Below are positions 16,386 through 24,065 of a stretch of 33,497 nucleotides of DNA, piece by piece (position 1 is the stretch's first letter; the number at the start of each line of letters is the position of its first letter). This DNA is from an uncultured Oscillospiraceae bacterium. GTDB lineage: Bacteria > Bacillota > Clostridia > Oscillospirales > Oscillospiraceae. The stretch covers positions 1-33,497 of the forward strand of contig CANRDC010000026.1 of NCBI GenBank assembly GCA_947629245.1. The letters run 5' to 3'. The notes under the pieces were generated by a model. It did not search any database. It was not told where the DNA came from and saw only the letters and a program-made list of their open reading frames with translations. A program made the translations under genes and the position numbers.

Positions 16386-16421
16386 GTATAAAAATCACGG
16401 AAAGCGGAAAGTGTTGGAACG

Positions 16422-17159
16422 ATGGAAGCGATACGGTCACGGCAAAACGAGCTGGTCAAGCGTTTCATCGCCCTGGGCGGGGACCCAAAGGCCCGGCAGG
16501 AGGCGGGGGAGTATCTGTGCGCTGGCCAGACGCTGCTGCGGGAAGCGGTCGCCTCCGGCGCGGAGGTGACGTGCGTGCTGAGCGCGGAGGATATCCCCGG
16601 ACTGCCGGTGCGGCTGGCGACGCCCGAGATACTGAGGGCCGTGTCGCCCTTGCAAAACAGCCCCGGCCCGGTATTCACCGTGAAGATGAAGCCCCTTCCC
16701 CCGGCGGAGGAGCTTAAGCGGGCGATCGTGCTGGAGAACGTGCAGGACCCCGGCAACGTGGGCACGGTGCTGCGCACGGCGGACGCCTTCGGCATGGACA
16801 TGGTGGCGCTGTGCGGCGCTTGCGCGGACCCCTACAATCCCAAGACGGTCCGGGCCTCCATGGGGGCCGTTTTCCGCCAGAGCGTGGTGAGGACGGACCT
16901 GGCCGGGCTGCGGGACGCGCTGCGTGGGCTGCCGCTTTACGGCGCGGCCCTGGCGCCGGGCGGGCTGGACGTGCGGGACCTGCCGACGGACAGGCCCCTG
17001 GCGGTGGCAGTGGGCAACGAGGGCCGGGGCCTGACGGAAGAGCTGCTGGCCCTTTGCGCCGGGACAGTGCGCATCCCCATGGGACCCCGGACGGAGAGCC
17101 TGAACGCCGGAGTGGCCGCGGCGGTGGTCATGTGGGAGATGGTGAGGAAGGAAATATGA
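16422..17159 (+). CDS. SpoU/TrmH-family RNA 2'-O-methyltransferase
   Basis: This 245-aa SAM-dependent enzyme is predicted to methylate a ribose 2'-OH in ribosomal or transfer RNA. An N-terminal RNA-binding, L30e-like domain (about 1-95, RQNELVKRFIALGGDPKAR) precedes the trefoil-knot SPOUT domain. All three SpoU motifs are visible: LENVQDPGNVGTVLRTADAFG (motif 1, about 105-125), AVGNEGRGL (motif 2) and IPMGPRTESLNAGVAAAVV (motif 3). It resembles RlmB/TsnR-type 23S rRNA enzymes, but the target nucleotide cannot be told. The 3' end contains one copy of the 21-bp repeat described below. Confidence 0.9.
   Translation: MEAIRSRQNELVKRFIALGGDPKARQEAGEYLCAGQTLLREAVASGAEVTCVLSAEDIPGLPVRLATPEILRAVSPLQNSPGPVFTVKMKPLPPAEELKRAIVLENVQDPGNVGTVLRTADAFGMDMVALCGACADPYNPKTVRASMGAVFRQSVVRTDLAGLRDALRGLPLYGAALAPGGLDVRDLPTDRPLAVAVGNEGRGLTEELLALCAGTVRIPMGPRTESLNAGVAAAVVMWEMVRKEI
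17133..17153 (+). repeat. 21-bp near-perfect direct repeat, copy 1
   Basis: This copy lies in the last codons of the methyltransferase gene. It matches 17290-17310 at 20 of 21 bases (only position 15 differs, G here, A there). The two copies bracket a ~136-bp non-coding, highly foldable segment. Confidence 0.85.
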
Positions 17160-17221
17160 CCTGGACCCGCGACATATAAGGGGGAGCTCGAGGGGGGCGG
17201 GAGCCCGCCTCGAATGGGATC

Positions 17222-17286
17222 TGACGCCCCGCGCTGTGCGCGGCGAGCAAAGCGAGGACTTTTGCGGAGCAAAAGTACCGGCGTCA
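17222..17286. repeat. Foldable palindromic element (closing stem plus two hairpins) between methyltransferase gene and dprA
   Basis: An outer 7-bp stem (17222-17228 with 17280-17286) encloses two perfect hairpins. One is a 6-bp stem with loop TGT (17229-17234 with 17238-17243); the other is an 8-bp stem with loop GGA (17258-17265 with 17269-17276). The result is a multibranched shape. A further bulged hairpin lies just upstream (17188-17213). There is no T-tract, so this is not a standard terminator. It is bracketed by the 21-bp direct repeat. It may be a small mobile palindromic element or an RNA structure in the methyltransferase-dprA message. Confidence 0.65.
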
Positions 17287-17289
17287 TTA

Positions 17290-17310
17290 TGGGAGATGGT
17301 GAGAAAGGAA
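17290..17310 (+). repeat. 21-bp near-perfect direct repeat, copy 2
   Basis: Second copy of the unit at 17133-17153. It supplies the ribosome binding site (AAGGA) of dprA, whose ATG is at 17316. Confidence 0.85.
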
Positions 17311-17315
17311 TTACC

Positions 17316-18491
17316 ATGGCAAGGCTGAAGTACTGGGTGTGGCTCAGCTGCGTCGGCGGCGTGCGGCCGCTGGTCAAATACCGGCTGGCAGAGGCTATGG
17401 GCGGGCCGGAGAAGCTGTTTTTCGCCGACCGGGACGAGCTCGTGGCGGCGGAGCCGCTCCTACAGAGCGCCGAGGCGGACAAGCTCATGGACAAGAGTCT
17501 GGAGGCGTCCGACAGAGCCCTGCGCTTTTGCCAGGAGCACGGCATCTCCGTCGTCACCGTGCAGGACGCCGCCTATCCGGACCGGCTGCGGCATATTCCC
17601 GACCCGCCCACCGTACTGTATGTCTGGGGCAAGCTTCCGCCGGTGGATGAGAGCCTGTTCCTGGCGGTGGTAGGCACCCGGAAGGCCACGCCCTACGGCA
17701 TCCGGATGGCGGCCCGGCTGGGCCGGGAGCTGGCCGAGAGCGGCGCGGTGGTGGTGTCGGGCCTGGCGGAGGGATGCGACAGCGCGGCCATGGAGGCGGC
17801 GCTCCGGGCGGGCGGGACCGCCGTCGGCGTGCTGGGCACGGCCATTGACGAGGTGTATCCCGCCAAAAACAGAGCGCTTTTCGAGGAGGTCCGGGCCCGT
17901 GGCGCGCTGGTGAGCGAGTATCCGCCGGGCCTTCGGACGTTTCCCGCCAGCTTCAAGGCCAGAAACCGCATCATCACGGGCCTGAGCCTGGGCGTGGCGG
18001 TGGTGGAGGCTCCGGCCAGAAGCGGCACCCGCAGCACGGCGGATCACGCGCTGGAGCAGGGGCGGGACGTATTCGCCGTGCCGGGGAACGCCGACTCCTA
18101 TACCAGCGCGGGCTGCAACCAGCTCATCGCCCAGGGCGCGGTGCCGATCGCGTGCGGTGCGGACATTTTGCGCGCCTATGAGGGCAGAAACGACCTTTCC
18201 CGGCAGAAAACTGCGGAGATACATATTAAAAAAGAGATTGACAAGCCCCAAGACATAGTTTATATTGACGTAGCGGATAGGATGAAAGATCTTCCGGAGG
18301 AACGGATGAAAGATCTTCCAGAGGACCAGAGGAAGGTCCTGACCGCGATGACCCGGCCGGAGATGCTGGCCGACGAAATCACCGAGGCGGCGGGCCTGTC
18401 CGCCCGGTCTACGCTGGCGGCGCTGACCATGCTCCAGGTGGCGGGCCACGTGGTCCAGGGGACCGGGAAACGGTATACGCGTAAATTATAA
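17316..18491 (+). CDS. dprA: DNA-processing protein DprA
   Basis: This 391-aa protein loads RecA onto single-stranded DNA during natural transformation. The ATG at 17316 was chosen: it follows AAGGA, and an upstream extension of the frame would run through the palindromic element. An N-terminal helical domain precedes the Rossmann-like DNA-binding domain (about 75-285) with VVGTRKATPYG, VSGLAEGCDSAAMEAAL, PAKNRALFEEV and SEYPPGLRTFPASFKARNR. The usual SGSLITA-like stretch here reads SGTRSTA, a local deviation. A winged-helix C-terminus follows (about 330-391). The linker between these domains is AT-rich and holds a tandem repeat and a promoter-like sequence. dprA-topA order is typical of Firmicutes. 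Confidence 0.94.
   Translation: MARLKYWVWLSCVGGVRPLVKYRLAEAMGGPEKLFFADRDELVAAEPLLQSAEADKLMDKSLEASDRALRFCQEHGISVVTVQDAAYPDRLRHIPDPPTVLYVWGKLPPVDESLFLAVVGTRKATPYGIRMAARLGRELAESGAVVVSGLAEGCDSAAMEAALRAGGTAVGVLGTAIDEVYPAKNRALFEEVRARGALVSEYPPGLRTFPASFKARNRIITGLSLGVAVVEAPARSGTRSTADHALEQGRDVFAVPGNADSYTSAGCNQLIAQGAVPIACGADILRAYEGRNDLSRQKTAEIHIKKEIDKPQDIVYIDVADRMKDLPEERMKDLPEDQRKVLTAMTRPEMLADEITEAAGLSARSTLAALTMLQVAGHVVQGTGKRYTRKL
18238..18266 (+). promoter_or_regulatory. Promoter-like sequence inside dprA, possibly for topA
   Basis: A perfect TTGACA (18238-18243), 17 bp, then TATATT (18261-18266), in an unusually AT-rich stretch of the dprA coding region, 240 bp before topA. It could give topA transcription independent of dprA. 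Inferred from sequence only. Confidence 0.5.
18281..18328 (+). repeat. 24-bp tandem repeat in the dprA linker
   Basis: Two adjacent 24-bp units (18281-18304 and 18305-18328, 21 of 24 bases identical) encode RMKDLPEE/RMKDLPED in the linker between the Rossmann and winged-helix domains. The repeat keeps the reading frame. Confidence 0.85.
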
Positions 18492-18506
18492 AAGTGAGGA
18501 ACGCTT

Positions 18507-20807
18507 ATGGCGGCAGCAGCAAAAACGGATCTTGTCATCGTGGAATCCCCCGCGAAGGCAAAGACGATAGAGCGATATCTGGGAGAGGGCTATAAGGTCG
18601 TGGCGTCCATGGGCCACCTGCGGGATCTTCCGAAGAGCACCCTGGGCGTGGACATCGAGCACGATTTCGCGCCGGACTATCAGCCGGTGAAGGGCCGGGA
18701 GGATGTGATCGACAAGCTCCGCAAGGCGTCCAAACGGGCGGGCACCGTATATCTGGCGACAGACCCGGACCGGGAGGGCGAGGCCATCTCCTGGCATTTG
18801 AAGGAGCTTCTGACCATCCCTGACGAGAAGGCCCGGCGGGTGACCTTCAACGAGATCACGAAAAACGTGGTCCGGGACGGCATCGCCCATCCCCGGGACA
18901 TCGACCAGGACCTGGTGGACGCCCAGCAGGCCCGGCGCATCCTGGACCGGATCGTGGGCTATAAGCTCAGCCCCCTGCTGTGGCGGAAGATCCGCAAGGG
19001 CCTGTCCGCCGGGCGGGTCCAGTCCGCCGCCACCCGGATGGTGCTGGACCGGGAGCGGGAGATACAGGACTTCAAGCCGGAGGAATACTGGCACCTGACC
19101 GCCACCCTGACCACGGATAAGGGCGAGAGCTTCCAGGCGGCGTTCCACGGCACGGACAAGAAAAAGCAGGAACTTCACAGCGAGGCGGAGGTCAACGCGG
19201 TAGCCGACGCGGTACGGGGTAAGCCCTTTACCATCGCGGATATCGCCCACGGCACGAAAAAGCGCAGTCCGTCACCCCCCTTCATCACCTCCACCCTCCA
19301 GCAGGAGGCGTCCCGCCGACTGGGCATGACCCCCCGGCGGACCATGTCCATCGCCCAGCAGCTTTACGAGGGCGTGGATATCGAGGGCGAGGGCACCGTG
19401 GGCCTCATCACCTATATGCGTACCGACTCGCTGCGTCTTTCCGAGGACGCTCTGGCCGCGGCGGGGACCTTCATCCGCGGCCATTACGGGGAGGAATACT
19501 ACTACGGCAAGCCCCGGCGGTATAAGACCGGCTCCAACGCCCAGGACGCCCACGAGGCCATCCGGCCCACCACCCCCAGCCTGACGCCGGAGCGGGTGAA
19601 AAAGAGCCTGACAGGGGAGCAGTACCGGCTCTACCGGCTCATCTGGGGCCGCTTCACGGCCAGCCAGATGTCCAACGCGGTCTATGACAACATCACCGCG
19701 GACGCGGTGTGCGAGGGCTATCTCTTCCGGGCCTACCACTCCCGGATCGCCTTCCCCGGCTATACCGCCGTGTACGAGGACAACCGGGACGAGGAAGAGA
19801 CGGAAGAGGGCGGCAAAAAGCCCTTGCCGGAGCTGGCCGTGGGCCAGACCGTGGCGCTGCAGAAGCTGGACCCGGAGCAGCACTTCACCGCGCCGCCCGC
19901 CCGGTATTCCGAGGCCACCCTCATCCGGGCCATGGAGGAGAAGGGCATCGGCCGGCCCAGCACCTACGCCCCCACCATCACCACCATCACCGCCCGGGAA
20001 TACGTGGTCAAGGAGGGCAAGTACCTCAAGCCCACTCCCCTGGGCGAGACGGTGACCGAGCTGATGGAGCAGCGGTTCCCCGACATCGTGGACGTGAAAT
20101 TCACCGCCCGGATGGAGGATACCCTGGACCAGGTGGAGGAAGGCAAGGCCGACTGGAAGGGCGTATTGAAGGAGTTTTACGAGGGCTTTGCCCAGGACCT
20201 GGATAAGGCGGAGGAGGCCCTGCAGGGCCAGCGCATCAAGGTCCCGGACGAGGTGTCCGCGGAGATCTGCCCCAACTGCGGGCGGAACCTGGTGGTCAAG
20301 TCCGGCCGGTTCGGCCGGTTCCTGGCCTGCCCCGGCTATCCCGATTGCAGCTTTACCATGCCTCTGGTGGTGGAGATGCCGGGCCGGTGCCCCAAGTGCG
20401 GCAGCCGTATCTTCAAGCGCACCTCCAAGAAGGGCTACACCTATTACGCCTGCGAGAAGGGCGCGGCATGCGGCTTCATGACCTGGGACGTGCCCACCAA
20501 GGAGGACTGCCCGGTCTGCGGCAAGACCATGTTCAAGCTCTCCGGCAAGGGCCAGCGGAAGCCCTTCTGCGTCAACGAGGCGTGCTCCAACTTCCTGCCG
20601 GAGGATAAGCGGGGCTACCGCTACCGCCGGTCCAGCGCCGCCGCCTCTTCCGGCGGGGAGAGCGCCGCCGACTCCGAGGGGACCGGCGAGGCTAAGGAGG
20701 CGACAGCCAAAAAGACCGCCGCGAAAAAACCGGCCGCCAAAAAGACGACGGCCAGGAAAGCACCGGCCAAAAAGACGGCCGCCCGGACGAAGAAGGAGAG
20801 CTCATGA
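18507..20807 (+). CDS. topA: DNA topoisomerase I
   Basis: This 766-aa type IA topoisomerase relaxes negative supercoils. A TOPRIM domain (residues 7-130: LVIVESPAKAKTIERYLG, then DPDREGEAISWH) is followed by the gate domains with catalytic Tyr303 in GLITYMRTDS. Then come three Cys4 zinc ribbons (about 590-700: CPNCGRNLVV, CPKCGSRIF, CPVCGKTMF). The C-terminus ends in a ~35-residue Lys/Ala-rich tail (AKKTAAKKPAAKKTTARK), like histone H1-type tails. The start at 18507 has GTGAGGA upstream, 15 bp after dprA. The stop overlaps the trmFO start by 4 nt. Confidence 0.97.
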   Translation: MAAAAKTDLVIVESPAKAKTIERYLGEGYKVVASMGHLRDLPKSTLGVDIEHDFAPDYQPVKGREDVIDKLRKASKRAGTVYLATDPDREGEAISWHLKELLTIPDEKARRVTFNEITKNVVRDGIAHPRDIDQDLVDAQQARRILDRIVGYKLSPLLWRKIRKGLSAGRVQSAATRMVLDREREIQDFKPEEYWHLTATLTTDKGESFQAAFHGTDKKKQELHSEAEVNAVADAVRGKPFTIADIAHGTKKRSPSPPFITSTLQQEASRRLGMTPRRTMSIAQQLYEGVDIEGEGTVGLITYMRTDSLRLSEDALAAAGTFIRGHYGEEYYYGKPRRYKTGSNAQDAHEAIRPTTPSLTPERVKKSLTGEQYRLYRLIWGRFTASQMSNAVYDNITADAVCEGYLFRAYHSRIAFPGYTAVYEDNRDEEETEEGGKKPLPELAVGQTVALQKLDPEQHFTAPPARYSEATLIRAMEEKGIGRPSTYAPTITTITAREYVVKEGKYLKPTPLGETVTELMEQRFPDIVDVKFTARMEDTLDQVEEGKADWKGVLKEFYEGFAQDLDKAEEALQGQRIKVPDEVSAEICPNCGRNLVVKSGRFGRFLACPGYPDCSFTMPLVVEMPGRCPKCGSRIFKRTSKKGYTYYACEKGAACGFMTWDVPTKEDCPVCGKTMFKLSGKGQRKPFCVNEACSNFLPEDKRGYRYRRSSAAASSGGESAADSEGTGEAKEATAKKTAAKKPAAKKTTARKAPAKKTAARTKKESS

Positions 20808-22126
20808 TGGCGGACATATCCGTTGTGGGCGCGGGACTTGCGGGCAGCGAGGCCGCGTGGCAGCTGGCCCAGCGGGGGATGAAGGTCCGGCTTTACGAGA
20901 TGAAGCCGGAGAAGATGACCCCGGCCCATACGTCGCCGCTTTTTTCCGAGCTTGTGTGCTCCAACTCCCTGCGGGGGGACGATCTGACCAACGCGGTGGG
21001 GCTTTTGAAGGAGGAACTGCGGCGGCTAGGCAGTCTCATGATGATGAGCGCGGAAAAGCACCGGGTCCCGGCGGGAGGCGCTCTCGCGGTGGACCGGGAG
21101 GCCTTCGCCAGGACCATCACCGACGCTGTCCGCGGCCACCCCAACATCGAGATCGTGGAGGGGGAGGTCACGGACTTTCCCGAGGGCGAGTGCATCGTCG
21201 CCACGGGGCCGCTGACCAGCGAAGGACTGATCCCGGCCATCAGCCGGGCCTGCGGTCAGGCGGATTTCCTCCACTTCTTCGACGCCGCCGCGCCGCTGAT
21301 CGCCTTTGACAGCATCGACATGACGAAGGCCTGGTTCGGCTCCCGCTACGGCAAGGGCACGGCGGATTACATCAACTGTCCCATGGGTAAGGAGCAGTAC
21401 GACGCCTTTGTGACCGAGCTGGCCGCGGCGAAACAGGCCCCGGTCCACGGCTTTGAGGACGCGGGGGTGTTCGAGGGCTGCATGCCCGTGGAGGTCATGG
21501 CCCGCCGGGGGCATGACACCCTGCGGTACGGGCCCATGAAGCCCGTGGGGCTGCGAAACCCCCAGACGGGGGAGAGCTATCACGCCGTGGTGCAGCTTCG
21601 CCGGGACAACGACGAGGGCACCGTGTACAATCTGGTGGGCTTTCAGACCCATCTGACCTTCCCGGAGCAGCGGCGGGTGTTCGGCATGATCCCGGCCCTG
21701 GCGAACGCGGAGTATCTGCGCTATGGGAAGATGCACCGAAACACGTTTTTGAACGGGCCCCGGCTGCTGGACCGGTATTACCGGCTGCGGAGCGAACCCC
21801 GGATCGGCTTTGCCGGGCAGGTGACCGGCGTGGAGGGCTATGTGGAGAGCTGCGCGTCCGGCATGCTGGCGGCGCTGGAGGCGGCGAGAAGGTTTCATGG
21901 CCTGCCGCCCCTGGACTTTCCCCGGACCACGGCCATCGGCGCGCTGGCGCTGTACGTGTCCGGCGGGGCGGCCAGCGGTGATTTCCAGCCCATGAACGTG
22001 AACTTCGGCATCATCGAGGGACTGGACGAGCGTATCCGCGGCAAACGGGAGCGGTATTTGAAGGTGTCCCAGCGGGCGCTGGCGGAGCTGGACAAGGTCA
22101 TCGAAAGAGAGAGGGCGGGCATATGA
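20804..22126 (+). CDS. trmFO: FAD- and folate-dependent tRNA (uracil-54-C5)-methyltransferase
   Basis: This 440-aa flavoprotein makes ribothymidine at position 54 of tRNA, using methylenetetrahydrofolate as carbon donor. The N-terminal dinucleotide-binding motif VVGAGLAGSEAAWQLA (about residues 6-21) and the conserved ELVCSNSLRGDDLTNAVGLLKEE (about 47-70) identify TrmFO (formerly Gid). The C-terminal GQVTGVEGYVESCASG region is also typical. The start overlaps the topA stop (ATGA); the next codon (20807) is an equally possible ATG, both served by AAGGAGAG. topA-trmFO adjacency is common in Firmicutes. Full length. Confidence 0.96.
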   Translation: MMADISVVGAGLAGSEAAWQLAQRGMKVRLYEMKPEKMTPAHTSPLFSELVCSNSLRGDDLTNAVGLLKEELRRLGSLMMMSAEKHRVPAGGALAVDREAFARTITDAVRGHPNIEIVEGEVTDFPEGECIVATGPLTSEGLIPAISRACGQADFLHFFDAAAPLIAFDSIDMTKAWFGSRYGKGTADYINCPMGKEQYDAFVTELAAAKQAPVHGFEDAGVFEGCMPVEVMARRGHDTLRYGPMKPVGLRNPQTGESYHAVVQLRRDNDEGTVYNLVGFQTHLTFPEQRRVFGMIPALANAEYLRYGKMHRNTFLNGPRLLDRYYRLRSEPRIGFAGQVTGVEGYVESCASGMLAALEAARRFHGLPPLDFPRTTAIGALALYVSGGAASGDFQPMNVNFGIIEGLDERIRGKRERYLKVSQRALAELDKVIERERAGI

Positions 22127-23151
22127 AGATCATTCTGGACGCCATGGGCGGGGACAACGCCCCCCAGGCCGTGGTGCGGGGCGCGGCGCTGGCCGCCCGG
22201 GAGCTGAACACGGATATCGTGCTGGTGGGCCGGGAGGCGGAGGTGCGAGCGTGTCTGGCCGAGTGCGGCGCGGAGAGCGAGCGGCGCATAGAGGTGGTGG
22301 ACGCCCCGGAGGTGGTCACCATGGAGGACGAGGCGGGCATGGCCTGCTACAATAAGCGCAGATCCTCCATGACCGTGGCCCTGACCATGCTGAAGGCGGG
22401 CCAGGGGGACGCGGTCGTCTCCGCTGGCAGCACGGGCGCGCTTTTAGGCGGCGCCACCCAGTTTGTCAAGCGGATCAAGGGCATCCGCCGGGCGGCGCTG
22501 GGTCCGGTGCTCCCCAACGGGGACAAGGGCGTGCTGCTCATCGACTGCGGCGCCAACGTGGACTCCACGCCGGAATATCTGCTGCAATTCGCCTATATGG
22601 GCTCCTTCTACGCCCAGAAGCTCATGGGTATCGAAAAGCCCCGCGTGGCCCTTCTGAACGTGGGCACCGAGGACACCAAGGGCGGCGCGCTGCAAAAGGC
22701 GGCCTTTGCCCTTTTGAAGCAGGCGTCCGACGCCGGGCGCATCAACTTTGTGGGCAACGCCGAGGGCAGCGACCTGTTCGCGGGGAAAATGGACGTGCTG
22801 GTGACGGACGGTCTGGCGGGCAACGTGATGCTCAAGACCGTGGAGGGGCTGGCCAAGTTCATGTTCAAAGAGCTGAAAAAGGTCATGTATTCCAGCGCGA
22901 AAACGAAGCTCGGGGCCCTGCTCATCAAGAAGGACTTGTACGGCATGAAAGCCATGCTGGACCCCTCAGAGGTGGGGGGCACGGCGCTTCTGGGCATCTC
23001 CAAGCCCGTTATCAAAGCGCACGGAAGCTCCGACGACCGGGCCATATTCAACGCCGTAAAGCAGGCCATTGCCTGCGTGCAGGCGGATGTGGCGGGCGCC
23101 GTCGAGGCCAATATAGATTTCATGAAGATCGAAAAAGCAAAGGAGATTTGA
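22123..23151 (+). CDS. plsX: Phosphate acyltransferase PlsX
   Basis: This 342-aa peripheral membrane enzyme converts acyl-ACP to acyl-phosphate, the substrate of PlsY. The N-terminal IILDAMGGDNAPQAVVRGA is the family hallmark, and AGSTGALLGGA (about residues 103-113) and DGLAGNVMLKTVEG (about 227-240) are conserved catalytic-domain stretches. It starts within the trmFO stop (4-nt ATGA overlap), so it is translationally coupled. acpP follows after 3 bp, placing substrate carrier and enzyme together. plsY is about 10 kb upstream in the same window. Confidence 0.96.
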   Translation: MKIILDAMGGDNAPQAVVRGAALAARELNTDIVLVGREAEVRACLAECGAESERRIEVVDAPEVVTMEDEAGMACYNKRRSSMTVALTMLKAGQGDAVVSAGSTGALLGGATQFVKRIKGIRRAALGPVLPNGDKGVLLIDCGANVDSTPEYLLQFAYMGSFYAQKLMGIEKPRVALLNVGTEDTKGGALQKAAFALLKQASDAGRINFVGNAEGSDLFAGKMDVLVTDGLAGNVMLKTVEGLAKFMFKELKKVMYSSAKTKLGALLIKKDLYGMKAMLDPSEVGGTALLGISKPVIKAHGSSDDRAIFNAVKQAIACVQADVAGAVEANIDFMKIEKAKEI

Positions 23152-23154
23152 ACC

Positions 23155-23391
23155 ATGGTGTACGAAAAAATCATCAGCATGATCTGCGAGCAGTTCGGCA
23201 TGGAGCCGGAGCAGCTCAGCGAGAACACCTCCTTCACCGACGACATGGGCATCGACTCCGTGGACGTGGTGGAGCTGATCGTGGAGCTGGAGACCGAGTT
23301 CGGTCTGGACGAGATCCCCGAGGAAGAGCTGAAAAAGATGCGGACCATCGGCGATCTGGCGGCTTATGTGAGCGCCCACACCGACGAGTGA
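23155..23391 (+). CDS. acpP: Acyl carrier protein
   Basis: This 78-aa acidic four-helix protein carries growing fatty acids on phosphopantetheine attached to Ser35 in the motif GIDSVDVVEL. Length and composition (EEFGLDEIPEEEL-like helix III) fit type II fatty-acid synthesis ACP. AAAGGAG precedes the ATG at 23155. It sits between plsX and rnc, the classical plsX-acpP-rnc-smc order, here without fabD and fabG between plsX and acpP. Confidence 0.96.
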   Translation: MVYEKIISMICEQFGMEPEQLSENTSFTDDMGIDSVDVVELIVELETEFGLDEIPEEELKKMRTIGDLAAYVSAHTDE

Positions 23392-24065
23392 TGGAACGGC
23401 TGGAGCAGCGGCTGGGATATACCTTTTCCGACCGCTCAAAGCTGGACAACGCCCTGACCCACAGCTCCTACGCCAATGAGAGCCCTCATACGAGGCACAG
23501 CAACGAGCGCCTGGAATTTCTGGGCGACGCGGTGCTGGGTTTTTGCGCGGCCAAGACCATCTGCCGTCTGTATCCGGACATGCCGGAGGGCGGCCTGACC
23601 CGTCTGCGGGCGGAGCTGGTGTGCGAGGCGAGCCTGCACCAGGTGGCGCTGGCGCTGGGCCTGGGGGACTATATCCGCCTGGGCAGGAACGAGGAATGCA
23701 ACGGCGGCCGGACCCGCACGTCCATCCTGGCGGACTGCGTGGAGGCCGTCATCGCGGCCATCTATCTGGACGGGGGCCTGGAGAGCGCGGAGCGGTTCAT
23801 CGAGGCGCATATCCTGGGCGACATACGCGCCGGACGCCGCCCCGCCCGGACCGATTACAAGACCCAGCTGCAGGAGCTTTTGCAGCGCTCCGGCGGCGCG
23901 GCCCCGGCGTATACCATCGTGGGCGAGTCCGGCCCGGACCATGACAAGACCTTCACCGCCAGCGTGGCCCTGCACGGCGGGGCCCACGCCGAGGGCGAGG
24001 GCAAGAGCAAGAAGGAAGCGGAACAGGCGGCCGCCAGAGCCGCGTTGGAAAAGCTGGAGAGCTGA
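23391..24065 (+). CDS. rnc: Ribonuclease III
   Basis: This 224-aa endonuclease cuts double-stranded RNA in rRNA maturation and mRNA decay. The ATG at 23391 overlaps the acpP stop by one base (TGATG), so it is chosen over the long upstream extension. The catalytic domain carries the signature NERLEFLGDAVLG (about residues 38-50) and the second acidic cluster DCVEAVIAAIYLDGG (about 110-125). The C-terminal dsRNA-binding domain (about 150-224) begins at DYKTQLQELLQ and ends with GKSKKEAEQAAARAALEKL. All key acidic residues are present. Confidence 0.96.
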   Translation: MERLEQRLGYTFSDRSKLDNALTHSSYANESPHTRHSNERLEFLGDAVLGFCAAKTICRLYPDMPEGGLTRLRAELVCEASLHQVALALGLGDYIRLGRNEECNGGRTRTSILADCVEAVIAAIYLDGGLESAERFIEAHILGDIRAGRRPARTDYKTQLQELLQRSGGAAPAYTIVGESGPDHDKTFTASVALHGGAHAEGEGKSKKEAEQAAARAALEKLES

